Shown here: positions 35,552 to 43,351 of the stretch, piece by piece
Layout of the letters: every line of letters starts with the position of its first letter
Numbering within the stretch: position 1 is the stretch's first letter
Assembly (NCBI RefSeq): GCF_017875645.1
Contig: NZ_JAGGMR010000001.1
Coordinates: forward strand, 2,728,001 to 2,792,000
Source of the DNA: Nocardia goodfellowii
Lineage (GTDB): Bacteria; Actinomycetota; Actinomycetes; Mycobacteriales; Mycobacteriaceae
Length of the DNA stretch: 64,000 nt
Reading direction: 5' to 3'
Notes under the pieces: model-generated
Told to the model about the DNA's origin: nothing
Database searches by the model: none
Seen by the model: only the letters and a program-made list of their open reading frames with translations
Made by a program: the position numbers and the translations under genes

Positions 35552-37291
35552 GTGCCGCTTGCCGACTCACCCGTGTTCGTAACCGCTTCGACTGGGCAGC
35601 TATTGGCCGACGGGCAGCTGCGGCTGGACGCAGCGCCGGTCGACTACGCGCTGGTCGCCTTGTATTTCGTCTTCGTGCTCGGGATCGGCCTGCTGGCCCG
35701 GTCGCGGGTGTCCAGCAGTATCGACTTCTTCCTGTCGGGCCGGTCACTGCCCGCGTGGGTGACGGGTCTGGCGTTCATCTCCGCGAATCTGGGCGCGGTC
35801 GAGATCATGGGCATGTCGGCCAACGGCGCGCAGTTCGGCTTCCCGACGTTCCACTACTTCTGGATCGGCGCGATCCCGGCCATGCTCTTCCTCGGCGTGG
35901 TGATGATGCCGTTCTACTACGGCTCCAAGGTGCGCAGCGTGCCGGAGTTCATGCGCCGGCGGTTCGGCACCGGCGCACATCTGGTGAACGCGCTGAGTTT
36001 CGCGATCGCGCAGGTGCTGATCGCCGGCGTGAACCTGTACTTGCTCGGTTCCATCCTGAATGTGCTGCTCGGCTGGCCGCTGTGGATCTCGGTGATCGTG
36101 GCGGCGGTGATCGTGCTCTCCTACATCACCCTCGGTGGGTTGTCGGCCGCGATCTACAACGAGGTGCTGCAGTTCTTCGTCATCGTGGCCGCGCTGCTGC
36201 CGCTCACCCTGGTGGGTCTGCACCGGGTCGGCGGCTGGGACGGCTTGAAGGACAAGGTTTCCGCGTCACCGGGCGGCTCAGCGCAGTTGAGTTCCTGGCC
36301 GGGCAATGAGCTCAGCGGATTCGCCGACAACTTCATGTCGGTACTGGGCATCGTGTTCGGGCTCGGGTTCGTGCTGTCGTTCGGCTACTGGACCACCAAC
36401 TTCGTCGAGGTCCAGCGCGCGCTCGCGACGCACTCGATCTCGGCGGCGCGGCGCACGCCCATCCTCGGCGCCTACCCGAAGATGTTCATCCCGCTGATCG
36501 TGGTGATCCCCGGCATGATCAGCGCGGTGCTGGTGCCGCAGATGGCGGAGTTCAAACAGGCCAAGGCGGCGAACCCGGACTACAGCGGAGACGTCAAATA
36601 CAACGATTCACTGCTGTATCTGATGAAGGAAGTCCTGCCCAACGGTTTGCTCGGCGTCGGCCTGGCCGGTCTGCTGGCGGCGTTCATGGCGGGCATGGCG
36701 GCCAACATCTCCGCGTTCAACACCGTGTTCAGCTATGACCTGTGGCAGCAGTACGTGATCAAGGAACGGCCCGATCGCTACTACCTGACCGTCGGCCGCC
36801 TGGCGACCGTCGGGGCCACGGTCGCCGCGATCTTCACCGCGATGATCGCCGGCAACTTCAGCAACATCATGGACTACCTGCAGACCCTGTTCAGCTTCTT
36901 CAACGCCCCGCTGTTCGCGACCTTCATCCTCGGCATGTTCTGGAAACGGATGACGCCGACCGCGGGCTGGATGGGCCTGGTCTTCGGAACCCTGTCCGCG
37001 GTCACCGTTTTCCTGATGCACGAGGCGGGTGTGTTCACGCTCTCCGGCCAGGGCGCCAGCTTCGTCGCCGCGGGGGTCGCGTTCGTGGTCGACATCGTGG
37101 TCAGCGTGGCCGTCACCATGGTGACCCAGCCGAAGCCCGCCGCCGAGCTCGTCGGGCTGGTCTACTCCGAGACGCCCGAGGAGATGCGCACCGACCCGGA
37201 ACAGGCGTCACTGCCCTGGTATCAGCGTCCGGTCCTGCTCGCGGGTATCGCGCTGGTGCTCGTCATCCTGCTCAACGTGCTCGCCGGATAA
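35552..37291 (+). CDS. Sodium/solute symporter (SSS family)
   Basis: This 579-residue, 13-14 helix transporter has the SSS signature regions DFFLSGRSLPAWVTGLAF with its aromatic and polar sodium-site residues, GGLSAAIYNEVLQFFVI and GLAGLLAAFMAGMAANISAFNTVFSYDL. It resembles bacterial sodium/glucose or mannose-type symporters, but substrate cannot be fixed by eye. GTG 35552 is preferred because AGGAGGG lies eight bases upstream; a longer N terminus from 35465 would be poor in hydrophobic residues and lacks a ribosome site. It is followed after 12 bp by a small membrane protein gene. Confidence 0.92.
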   Translation: MPLADSPVFVTASTGQLLADGQLRLDAAPVDYALVALYFVFVLGIGLLARSRVSSSIDFFLSGRSLPAWVTGLAFISANLGAVEIMGMSANGAQFGFPTFHYFWIGAIPAMLFLGVVMMPFYYGSKVRSVPEFMRRRFGTGAHLVNALSFAIAQVLIAGVNLYLLGSILNVLLGWPLWISVIVAAVIVLSYITLGGLSAAIYNEVLQFFVIVAALLPLTLVGLHRVGGWDGLKDKVSASPGGSAQLSSWPGNELSGFADNFMSVLGIVFGLGFVLSFGYWTTNFVEVQRALATHSISAARRTPILGAYPKMFIPLIVVIPGMISAVLVPQMAEFKQAKAANPDYSGDVKYNDSLLYLMKEVLPNGLLGVGLAGLLAAFMAGMAANISAFNTVFSYDLWQQYVIKERPDRYYLTVGRLATVGATVAAIFTAMIAGNFSNIMDYLQTLFSFFNAPLFATFILGMFWKRMTPTAGWMGLVFGTLSAVTVFLMHEAGVFTLSGQGASFVAAGVAFVVDIVVSVAVTMVTQPKPAAELVGLVYSETPEEMRTDPEQASLPWYQRPVLLAGIALVLVILLNVLAG

Positions 37292-37303
37292 AGGAGTCCC
37301 GCA

Positions 37304-37585
37304 ATGCTTTTCGATATTCGCACCATTGTCGGCGCACTGCTGGCCCTCTACGGCATCATCCTCAGCATCACCGGGCTGGTCGCCTTTACCGCCGAGGAGA
37401 AGGCCAAGACCGGCGACTGGAACATCAACCTGTGGGCCGGTCTCGCCATGCTGGCGGCCGGACTGCTGTTCATCGCGTGGGCCGCGCTGCGACCGGTCGT
37501 CCCGGAACAGGTGCAGGTGGCTGCCTCGGACGACCCGCTAGCCGCGCCCGACGCCCGCGAAGCCGACCCGTTCGACAACAAGTAG
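37304..37585 (+). CDS. Small two-helix membrane protein next to symporter
   Basis: This 93-residue protein has two transmembrane helices (about 8-28 and 43-63) and an acidic C-terminal tail (DDPLAAPDAREADPFDN). AAGGAG lies seven bases before ATG 37304. It is co-transcribed with the sodium symporter and is probably an accessory or stability subunit of it, which remains an inference. Confidence 0.8.
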   Translation: MLFDIRTIVGALLALYGIILSITGLVAFTAEEKAKTGDWNINLWAGLAMLAAGLLFIAWAALRPVVPEQVQVAASDDPLAAPDAREADPFDNK

Positions 37586-37634
37586 CCGGGCCGGGTTCGA
37601 GTACAGGCCGTTGCCCCGGGCACCGGCCAGGCCG

Positions 37635-37668
37635 GTCGGCGGTGCCCCGAGGAGGCGGCACCGCCGAC
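37635..37668. terminator. Bidirectional terminator between symporter and PepSY genes
   Basis: GTCGGCGGTGCC at 37635-37646 and GGCACCGCCGAC at 37657-37668 form a perfect 12 bp stem with a 10-base loop, placed between two convergent genes. Confidence 0.7.
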
Positions 37669-37695
37669 GCGTAATGCGCTGAGCGAGTAGAGCAC

Positions 37696-39156
37696 TCAGA
37701 CCGCGGTGGAGCGGTTGCGTTGCGCCAGGCCGACGAGCACGTCGACGATCAGGAACGCGATCAGACTGAGCCCGACGAGCGGCACGCACCAGCCGATGGC
37801 GACCGCCGCCACGCCCAGCGGCACCGTGATCCAGGGCGAGGTTGTGCGCAGCACGCCCCGGCGCGGCGCGCGGCCGAATGCCGCACCGCCGCGAGTCGGC
37901 CTGCGCTGCCACCACATCCGGTAGCCGTAGCAGATGACGACGATCAGCCCGAGCATCGCCGCGAGCAGCAGCAGCTGATTCGGCAGACCGAAGAGCAGGC
38001 CCATGTGGAAGGCGATACCCCAGTTGCTGAGTTTGGCCATCAGCGGCCAGTCGGCGTAGCCGAGCCGGTCGGTGACCTGGCCGGTGCGGCCGTCCACGGC
38101 GATCGAATCGACGGTGTAGGTGCCCGGCAGCCGTCGTTCCTTGATGGTGAACGCCTGAGCGGACTCGGACGGAATGCCGATTTCCGAACCCTGCGTCACG
38201 CCGTTGGCGCGGGCCACGGCGTAGACGGTGTCGAGCTGGCCGATCCGTTGTTCCGGGTCGGCCGGCTTCGGCATCTCGTGTCCGGCGTGCTGGTGCTCGC
38301 CGCCGGAAGCCGTTGCGGGCGTGGGTGATCCGGGCAGCGACGCGCTCACCGACGGCGTGACCCAGCTCAGCCGCTCACGCAGTTCGGTGACATTCGCGCC
38401 GGCGTAGGTCGACCAGGTCAACCCGGTCGCGGCGATCAGCAGCAGCACCGGCAGGGTCCAGAGGCCGAGGGCGCCGTGCCAGTTCATGGTCGCCGCGCGG
38501 CCGTGCTTGGTGCGGTCCGGTCGCAGCAGCCACGCGGCCGAGTTCCGGGCGCGGCGGCCGCGCACCCGGCGGATCCACAGCACCAGGCCCGCGAGTGCGA
38601 TGATCCACAGCCAGGAGGCCGCGAGTTCGGCGTAGAGGCGGCCGGTTTCGCCGAGATGCACACTGCGGTGCAGTTGGTCGATCCAGGTGCGCAGGGGTAG
38701 CGCGCCCGAGCTTCCGTAGACCACGGAGTCGCCGACCGGGCGCGCGGTGTACGGGTCGACGAACACCGCGCGGCGCTCGGATTCCCCGAGCGCGGGATCG
38801 TGGAAGATCACCCGGGTGGTGTCCGTGGCGCCGGGCGCGGGGGAGACCGCGACGAGCGCGAGGTCGGGTCGCGTCGCGACGGCCGCGCCGACCTGCTCGG
38901 ACAGCGGCTTGGGGCGGCCCTGCGGTTCGACCCGCAACAGGTCCTTCGAGGTGAAGTTCTCCAGGGTCGGCGAGATCGCGTAGAGCGCGCCGGTGACGGC
39001 GGCGATCAGGATGAACGGCGCGACGAACACACCCGCGTAGAAGTGCAGCCGCATGGCCAGCGCTTGCAGGCCGTTGCGGGTCGCGGGCGTGCGCGAACCG
39101 GCGGGTGGGGGTGGGGACGCCGAGGTGTCAGCGGGTGGAGTTTCGGTTGTAAGCAC
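37696..39156 (-). CDS. PepSY-associated transmembrane protein
   Basis: This 486-residue protein has four transmembrane segments in the PepSY-TM arrangement: MRLHFYAGVFVAPFILIAAV near residue 35, then GRLYAELAASWLWIIAL, NWHGALGLWTLPVLLLI and IAFHMGLLFGLPNQ. Two extracytoplasmic PepSY-like regions lie between them. The conserved helix histidines (LHFYAG, HRSVHLGE, NWHGALG, AFHMG) are those of the PiuB/FhuF-like iron-related flavo- or heme-reductase relatives. An insert rich in His (EHQHAGHEM) sits in the second loop and could bind metal. A role in iron or copper handling is likely from the family; no IdeR box was seen upstream. Confidence 0.9.
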   Translation of the reverse strand: MLTTETPPADTSASPPPPAGSRTPATRNGLQALAMRLHFYAGVFVAPFILIAAVTGALYAISPTLENFTSKDLLRVEPQGRPKPLSEQVGAAVATRPDLALVAVSPAPGATDTTRVIFHDPALGESERRAVFVDPYTARPVGDSVVYGSSGALPLRTWIDQLHRSVHLGETGRLYAELAASWLWIIALAGLVLWIRRVRGRRARNSAAWLLRPDRTKHGRAATMNWHGALGLWTLPVLLLIAATGLTWSTYAGANVTELRERLSWVTPSVSASLPGSPTPATASGGEHQHAGHEMPKPADPEQRIGQLDTVYAVARANGVTQGSEIGIPSESAQAFTIKERRLPGTYTVDSIAVDGRTGQVTDRLGYADWPLMAKLSNWGIAFHMGLLFGLPNQLLLLAAMLGLIVVICYGYRMWWQRRPTRGGAAFGRAPRRGVLRTTSPWITVPLGVAAVAIGWCVPLVGLSLIAFLIVDVLVGLAQRNRSTAV

Positions 39157-39326
39157 GGTCTTTTCGCTTCGTCGGGTTGGGGACCCGGTGGCGTTGTCGG
39201 CCGTCGCGAGGACAGCTGCGACGCAGCGCGAACAGAACGATGACTGGCCGGCAGCGGCCCGCGCGATGTGGCAGCGCTCCGCGGCGAGACAGCGTCAGGT
39301 TCGGCAGTTACCGGGTGTGGGTGAAT

Positions 39327-39890
39327 TCAGACGAGAGCGCGGCGGGGCGGGCCCCGCGTCCGGAGGGTCTCAGCCGCGAGAATGCGCAGGATGACGCGGT
39401 CGCGGTAGACCGTCCGTAAGGGCGCGGCGTCGGGGATGCCGGGCGCGCGGCACAGCGCGGGCAGGATTCGCGCCAGCACGGAGATGCCGATCCGGTACGC
39501 CGCCTCCACACCTCGGATGATCAGCGCGGCCAGGCAGGCGGCCATGATGTGCGCGGTGAGCATGGCGGGGGACAGTTGGGCATCGCCGTGATGCAGGTGC
39601 CCGGAGTTGACGCCCATGGTGAAGTGGCCCAGCAACTGACCCGCGACCAGCGCGGCGATCAATCCACCGGCGGTGTCACGTAATGGCGCGACGCCCGCGA
39701 CGAGCGCGCCGACCACCGCCGAGGCCCCGGCCAGGAGAACGAAAGTCGTGCTCGCCGTGGTCATCCCGCCCGAGGCCCAGCCGTGCGCGGCAATCGAGAT
39801 CGCCCCTGAGATCGATCCGGCCGCTCCGCCGCGCACCCGCGCGACGGCGCTGCGGTGCTCCGCAGCCGACCGGCCGAACTCTCTACTCAC
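39327..39890 (-). CDS. Histidine-rich membrane protein
   Basis: This 187-residue protein has about four transmembrane segments. One loop carries GHFTMGVNSGHLHHGDAQLSP and is followed by a helix starting LTAHIMAA. Clustered His and Met residues suggest copper or another metal. The start is GTG 39890. It lies upstream of the PepSY gene on the same strand with a 170 bp gap, so common function in metal handling is possible. I do not know a named family for it. Confidence 0.75.
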   Translation of the reverse strand: MSREFGRSAAEHRSAVARVRGGAAGSISGAISIAAHGWASGGMTTASTTFVLLAGASAVVGALVAGVAPLRDTAGGLIAALVAGQLLGHFTMGVNSGHLHHGDAQLSPAMLTAHIMAACLAALIIRGVEAAYRIGISVLARILPALCRAPGIPDAAPLRTVYRDRVILRILAAETLRTRGPPRRALV

Positions 39891-39999
39891 CCGCTGATGA
39901 TAACCGACCGTTCACCTGCGCTATCCGGTACGGACTGCGGTGTGAGAACCGGGTGCGACCAGCGATTTCCGGTCAGGAGCGCGGATCGGCTACGAAGCC

Positions 40000-40539
40000 T
40001 CAGGATCGGTCCGGCCTGGGTCGAACCGGCAGATCGTAGACGCGATGAACGCTGCTGCGACCGCCGCCGAGGTCCGCGCCATAGACGTGCAGCGTGATCG
40101 CTGGGGTGTTACCGGGATTGCGCACCTTGTGGATATCGCCGGGCGGCGCGAACCCGCTGACTTCGCCGGCGCCGTTCACCGACTGCCCGAGCAGGGTGAG
40201 GTGGTCGCCGTCGTCGCGATAGAGCGTCTCCTCCTCCACCCCGCGCAGCACGGCGAACGCGCACCACGCGATGTGGTCGTGGATGTAGGTCTCCTGCCCG
40301 GACTGCCAGATCACCGCTTGGATCGAGAATCGCTCCTCGGTGTGCAGCAGCACCCGGCCGATTCCCGTCTCGGCTCCGCGCTGTTCGCCGGCCGTGAGGA
40401 TGCCGGTGCCGGGGCGGTGTGTCCGCAGCGCCTCGGCCACCGCGGTCGCGATGCGGTGCGGGTCACCCGCACCGAGTGCGGGACGGATGCCGTCGATGAG
40501 ACGGGAGAGACCGGGACGAGTTTGCGTCAGTAGTTCCAT
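40000..40539 (-). CDS. Cysteine-dioxygenase-like cupin enzyme
   Basis: This 179-residue cupin has the iron-binding histidines His87 and His89 in YIHDHIAW and His137 in GDIHKVRNPG. It would oxidise a thiol such as cysteine or 3-mercaptopropionate to the sulfinate. Cys93, four residues after His89, stands at the spacing of the cross-linking cysteine of animal cysteine dioxygenase, a position usually Gly in bacteria, and Tyr153 is nearby in the C-terminal strand. It is divergent from a LysR gene, its probable regulator. The thiol substrate is unknown. Confidence 0.88.
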   Translation of the reverse strand: MELLTQTRPGLSRLIDGIRPALGAGDPHRIATAVAEALRTHRPGTGILTAGEQRGAETGIGRVLLHTEERFSIQAVIWQSGQETYIHDHIAWCAFAVLRGVEEETLYRDDGDHLTLLGQSVNGAGEVSGFAPPGDIHKVRNPGNTPAITLHVYGADLGGGRSSVHRVYDLPVRPRPDRS

Positions 40540-40614
40540 GGCTTCGAGCGTGCGCGCTCGAGAACCATAGGTCTAATGCCAAAAACCTTGGCGGAACATA
40601 GATATCGTTGATGA

Positions 40615-41499
40615 ATGTTGGATGTGGGACGCCTGCGCGTACTCGTCGCGGTGGCCCGCACCGGTTCGGTCACCGCAGCCGCCCGGGAGCTGCATTTTTC
40701 GCAACCCTCGGTGAGTCATCACCTGGCCCGGCTGGAAGCCGAGACGGGCGCGCGACTGATCCAGCGGGCCGGGCGCGGAATTCGGCTCACCGAGGCCGGT
40801 CGGCTGCTCGCGGACCGGGCGGCCGAGATACTCGGGCGGCTCGACATCGCGGCGATGGAACTGTCCGCGCACGTCGGGCTGCGCGCCGGAACGGTGCGGG
40901 TGGCGACCTTCGCGTCAGCCATGCTCATGCTGATGCCGCGGGTCGCCGAACGCCTCGCCGCCGAACATCCGGGTCTGGAGTTGGAGTTGACCGACACCCA
41001 TCCGCCGGAGGCGCTGCACATGCTGCGGACCGGAGCGGTGGATGTCGCGCTGGCCTACCGCAACGAGCACGCCGTCGAAGACTCCGGCGTCCGGTTGACC
41101 TCCCTGTTCGACGACCCGACCTGCCTGCTCACCCCGCTCGGCGACGATCGCGATTCGGTTGCCGCGCACCGGGATACCCGATGGATCGCCGGATGCGAGC
41201 GGCAGCGCGACAACCTGGTGCGGGTGTGCGCCGACGCGGGTTTCACCCCGAAGATCACCTGCACCACCGACGATATCGCCACCAAACAGGCGCTGGTCGC
41301 GAGCGGTGTCGGGGTGACGCTGATCCCGCGCCTCGCCCTGGCGGCGTATCGCCATCCCGGCGTCGCCGCCTTCGAGATCCCGGGTTCGGCGCGGCACATC
41401 TACGCCGCCACCTACGGTGCACCGCCGGACCCGCCGGCGACCCGCGCTCTGCTGGACGCGCTGGCCGCCGTCACCCAGCGACGCCCGCACGCGATATGA
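40615..41499 (+). CDS. LysR-family transcriptional regulator
   Basis: This 294-residue protein has the N-terminal winged helix-turn-helix of LysR regulators (RLRVLVAVARTGSVTAAARE, then SQPSVSHHLARLEAETG, residues 6-50) and a periplasmic-binding-protein-like ligand domain. It is divergent from the thiol-dioxygenase-like gene with a 75 bp intergenic region and is the expected regulator of it, probably in response to a sulfur compound. Confidence 0.92.
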   Translation: MLDVGRLRVLVAVARTGSVTAAARELHFSQPSVSHHLARLEAETGARLIQRAGRGIRLTEAGRLLADRAAEILGRLDIAAMELSAHVGLRAGTVRVATFASAMLMLMPRVAERLAAEHPGLELELTDTHPPEALHMLRTGAVDVALAYRNEHAVEDSGVRLTSLFDDPTCLLTPLGDDRDSVAAHRDTRWIAGCERQRDNLVRVCADAGFTPKITCTTDDIATKQALVASGVGVTLIPRLALAAYRHPGVAAFEIPGSARHIYAATYGAPPDPPATRALLDALAAVTQRRPHAI

Positions 41500-41523
41500 G
41501 CGCGGGCGCCGCGGGTCGGAGGA

Positions 41524-43164
41524 TCAGGCTTCGACTTCCATCTCGATCAGCGGCTTGCGCAGCAGCTTGCCGGTGGCGTTGCGCGGCAGTTCGTCGAGGA
41601 AGATCACCTCACGCGGCACCTTGTACCGGGCGAGGTTGGCCTTCACGAAATCCTTGATCTCCTGCGGATCCCGCTTGGACTCCGGGCTGGGCACCACGAC
41701 CGCGCGCAGGCGCTTGCCGTATTCGCGGTCGTCCACGCCGACCACGGCGGCCTCGAAGATGTCCTCGCGGCCCGCGAGCAGGTTCTCCACCTCCAGCGGG
41801 AAGACGTTCTCGCCGCCGGAGACGATCATGTCGTCATCGCGGCCGTCGATGTAGAGCAGGCCGTCGGCGTCGAAGTGGCCGACGTCCCCACTGGACATCA
41901 GGGTGCCGACCATCTCCTTGTTGCGGCCGTCGGTGTAGCCGGAGAACGCGAAACCGTTGTCTACGAAGATGGTTCCGGTGACATTCGGTGTCGTGATGGG
42001 CTTGCGGTTCTCATCCAGCAGTGCGATCCGGATGCCGACCGGCGGCTTGCCCGCCGTGGTCGGCGACTTGCGCAGCTCGGCCGGGTTGGCGACGGTCATG
42101 ACCGCGCATTCGGTGGACCCGTACAGGTTGTAGAGGCTGTCGCCGAAGTAGTCCAGGCTGCGGGTGACCACGTCGGGCGCGATCGCCGAACCGGCCGCGA
42201 AGATCACCTTGATGCTGCTCGGGTCGTACTTGGCCAGCACTTCCTCGGGCAGATCCAGGATGCGCTGCAACATGGTCGGCACCACGATCAGCGAATCCGC
42301 TTGGTACTTCACGATATTCGCCAGGGTCTGCTCGGGATCGAAGCGCCGCTGCTGGAAGACCACCCGGTTGCCCAGCGCCAGCCCGAGGGTGAACTGGGAC
42401 AGCCCGGTGCCGTGGAAGATGGGCGCGGCCATGATCATGGTGCCGCCCTGGGGCAGCGGGACGCGGTCGAGGAACTGCGCCGAGGCGATCGGGCTGACCC
42501 GGTCGCGCGGCGCGCCCTTGGGGGTGCCGGTGGTGCCGGAGGTCAGGATGATCATGCCGCCCGGCTGCTCGGGGGCGGGATGGGTGGCCGTGGACTGGCC
42601 GGCCGAGACCGATTCGATGGTCGGGATCGAAGGGTCGGCGTTGTGTTTGGCGTCCACCCAGGTGAGCACCCGCGGGATCTCGGCGGGGATGGCGCTCATC
42701 AGGTCGAAGAACTCGCTGTCGTGCAGCACGGCCTTGACCTGTTCGCGGGCGGCGACGTCGGCGAACTGCGGCTTGGCGAAACCGGTGTTCATCAGCACCG
42801 CGCGCACGCCGAGCTTGCCCGCGGCGAGCAGGCTGAGCACCATGCCGCGATGGTCGCGGGCCAGCAGCGCGATCACGTCTCCGGGCCGCAGACCCTGCGC
42901 GGCCAGGCCGCGGGCCAAGGCGCTGGACTGTTCGTCGAGCTGGCCGAAGGTCAGTTCCCCGCGCTCGTCGACGATGGCCGCGGCCTGCGGTGTGCTCTGC
43001 GCGGCGTGCATGACGACCCCGGCGAACGGGCCGAACTTGAGAACATTGATCGCGGACTTGGCGGCGTGATCGAGGCGGAGCGGGTTGAACAGCCCGCGCT
43101 TGCGCATCACATTGACGCCGGAGGCTAGATCGCCCACCTTGCGGGCGGTGCCGGACAGAGACAT
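41524..43164 (-). CDS. Acyl-CoA synthetase (FadD12-like)
   Basis: This 546-residue AMP-forming ligase has the P-loop ILTSGTTGTPKGAPR, YGSTECAVMTVA, and the hinge YIDGRDDDMIVSGGENVFP. The C-terminal lysine is in [14 protein letters not shown]. It resembles mycobacterial FadD12-type enzymes that activate long-chain fatty acids. ATG 43164 follows GGAAGG. It is a close paralogue of the next gene upstream (about 190 bp away, same strand): both share the order and spelling of the long signatures, which indicates tandem duplication. Confidence 0.93.
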   Translation of the reverse strand: MSLSGTARKVGDLASGVNVMRKRGLFNPLRLDHAAKSAINVLKFGPFAGVVMHAAQSTPQAAAIVDERGELTFGQLDEQSSALARGLAAQGLRPGDVIALLARDHRGMVLSLLAAGKLGVRAVLMNTGFAKPQFADVAAREQVKAVLHDSEFFDLMSAIPAEIPRVLTWVDAKHNADPSIPTIESVSAGQSTATHPAPEQPGGMIILTSGTTGTPKGAPRDRVSPIASAQFLDRVPLPQGGTMIMAAPIFHGTGLSQFTLGLALGNRVVFQQRRFDPEQTLANIVKYQADSLIVVPTMLQRILDLPEEVLAKYDPSSIKVIFAAGSAIAPDVVTRSLDYFGDSLYNLYGSTECAVMTVANPAELRKSPTTAGKPPVGIRIALLDENRKPITTPNVTGTIFVDNGFAFSGYTDGRNKEMVGTLMSSGDVGHFDADGLLYIDGRDDDMIVSGGENVFPLEVENLLAGREDIFEAAVVGVDDREYGKRLRAVVVPSPESKRDPQEIKDFVKANLARYKVPREVIFLDELPRNATGKLLRKPLIEMEVEA

Positions 43165-43311
43165 CGAGAACAACCTTCCGCGATCCCACTCGTCGAGCCG
43201 ACCCCTGGGCAGACCTGTGCGGAGTGGTGTAGACCGCAACATCGAGATCCAGTGCTGGCGCTAACAATAGCAAGCATCTGTGACGAGCTGTGTCATGTAT
43301 CTCACGCAGCA

Positions 43312-43346
43312 CGAAGGCCCCGTGCCAGGTACGGGGCCTTCGACGG
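43312..43346. terminator. Stem-loop between the two acyl-CoA synthetase genes
   Basis: CGAAGGCCCCGT at 43312-43323 and ACGGGGCCTTCG at 43331-43342 are fully complementary around a 7-base loop. The run of five T after GACGGTG lies on the plus-strand side. For the minus-strand genes it separates the upstream synthetase (ending 43352) from the downstream one, so each probably has its own promoter. Confidence 0.65.
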
Positions 43347-43351
43347 TGTTT

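Noticed and set aside
37696..39330. An IdeR or Fur box before the PepSY gene
   Set aside because: No TTAGGTTAGSCTAACCTAA-like sequence was found in the 39157-39326 gap.
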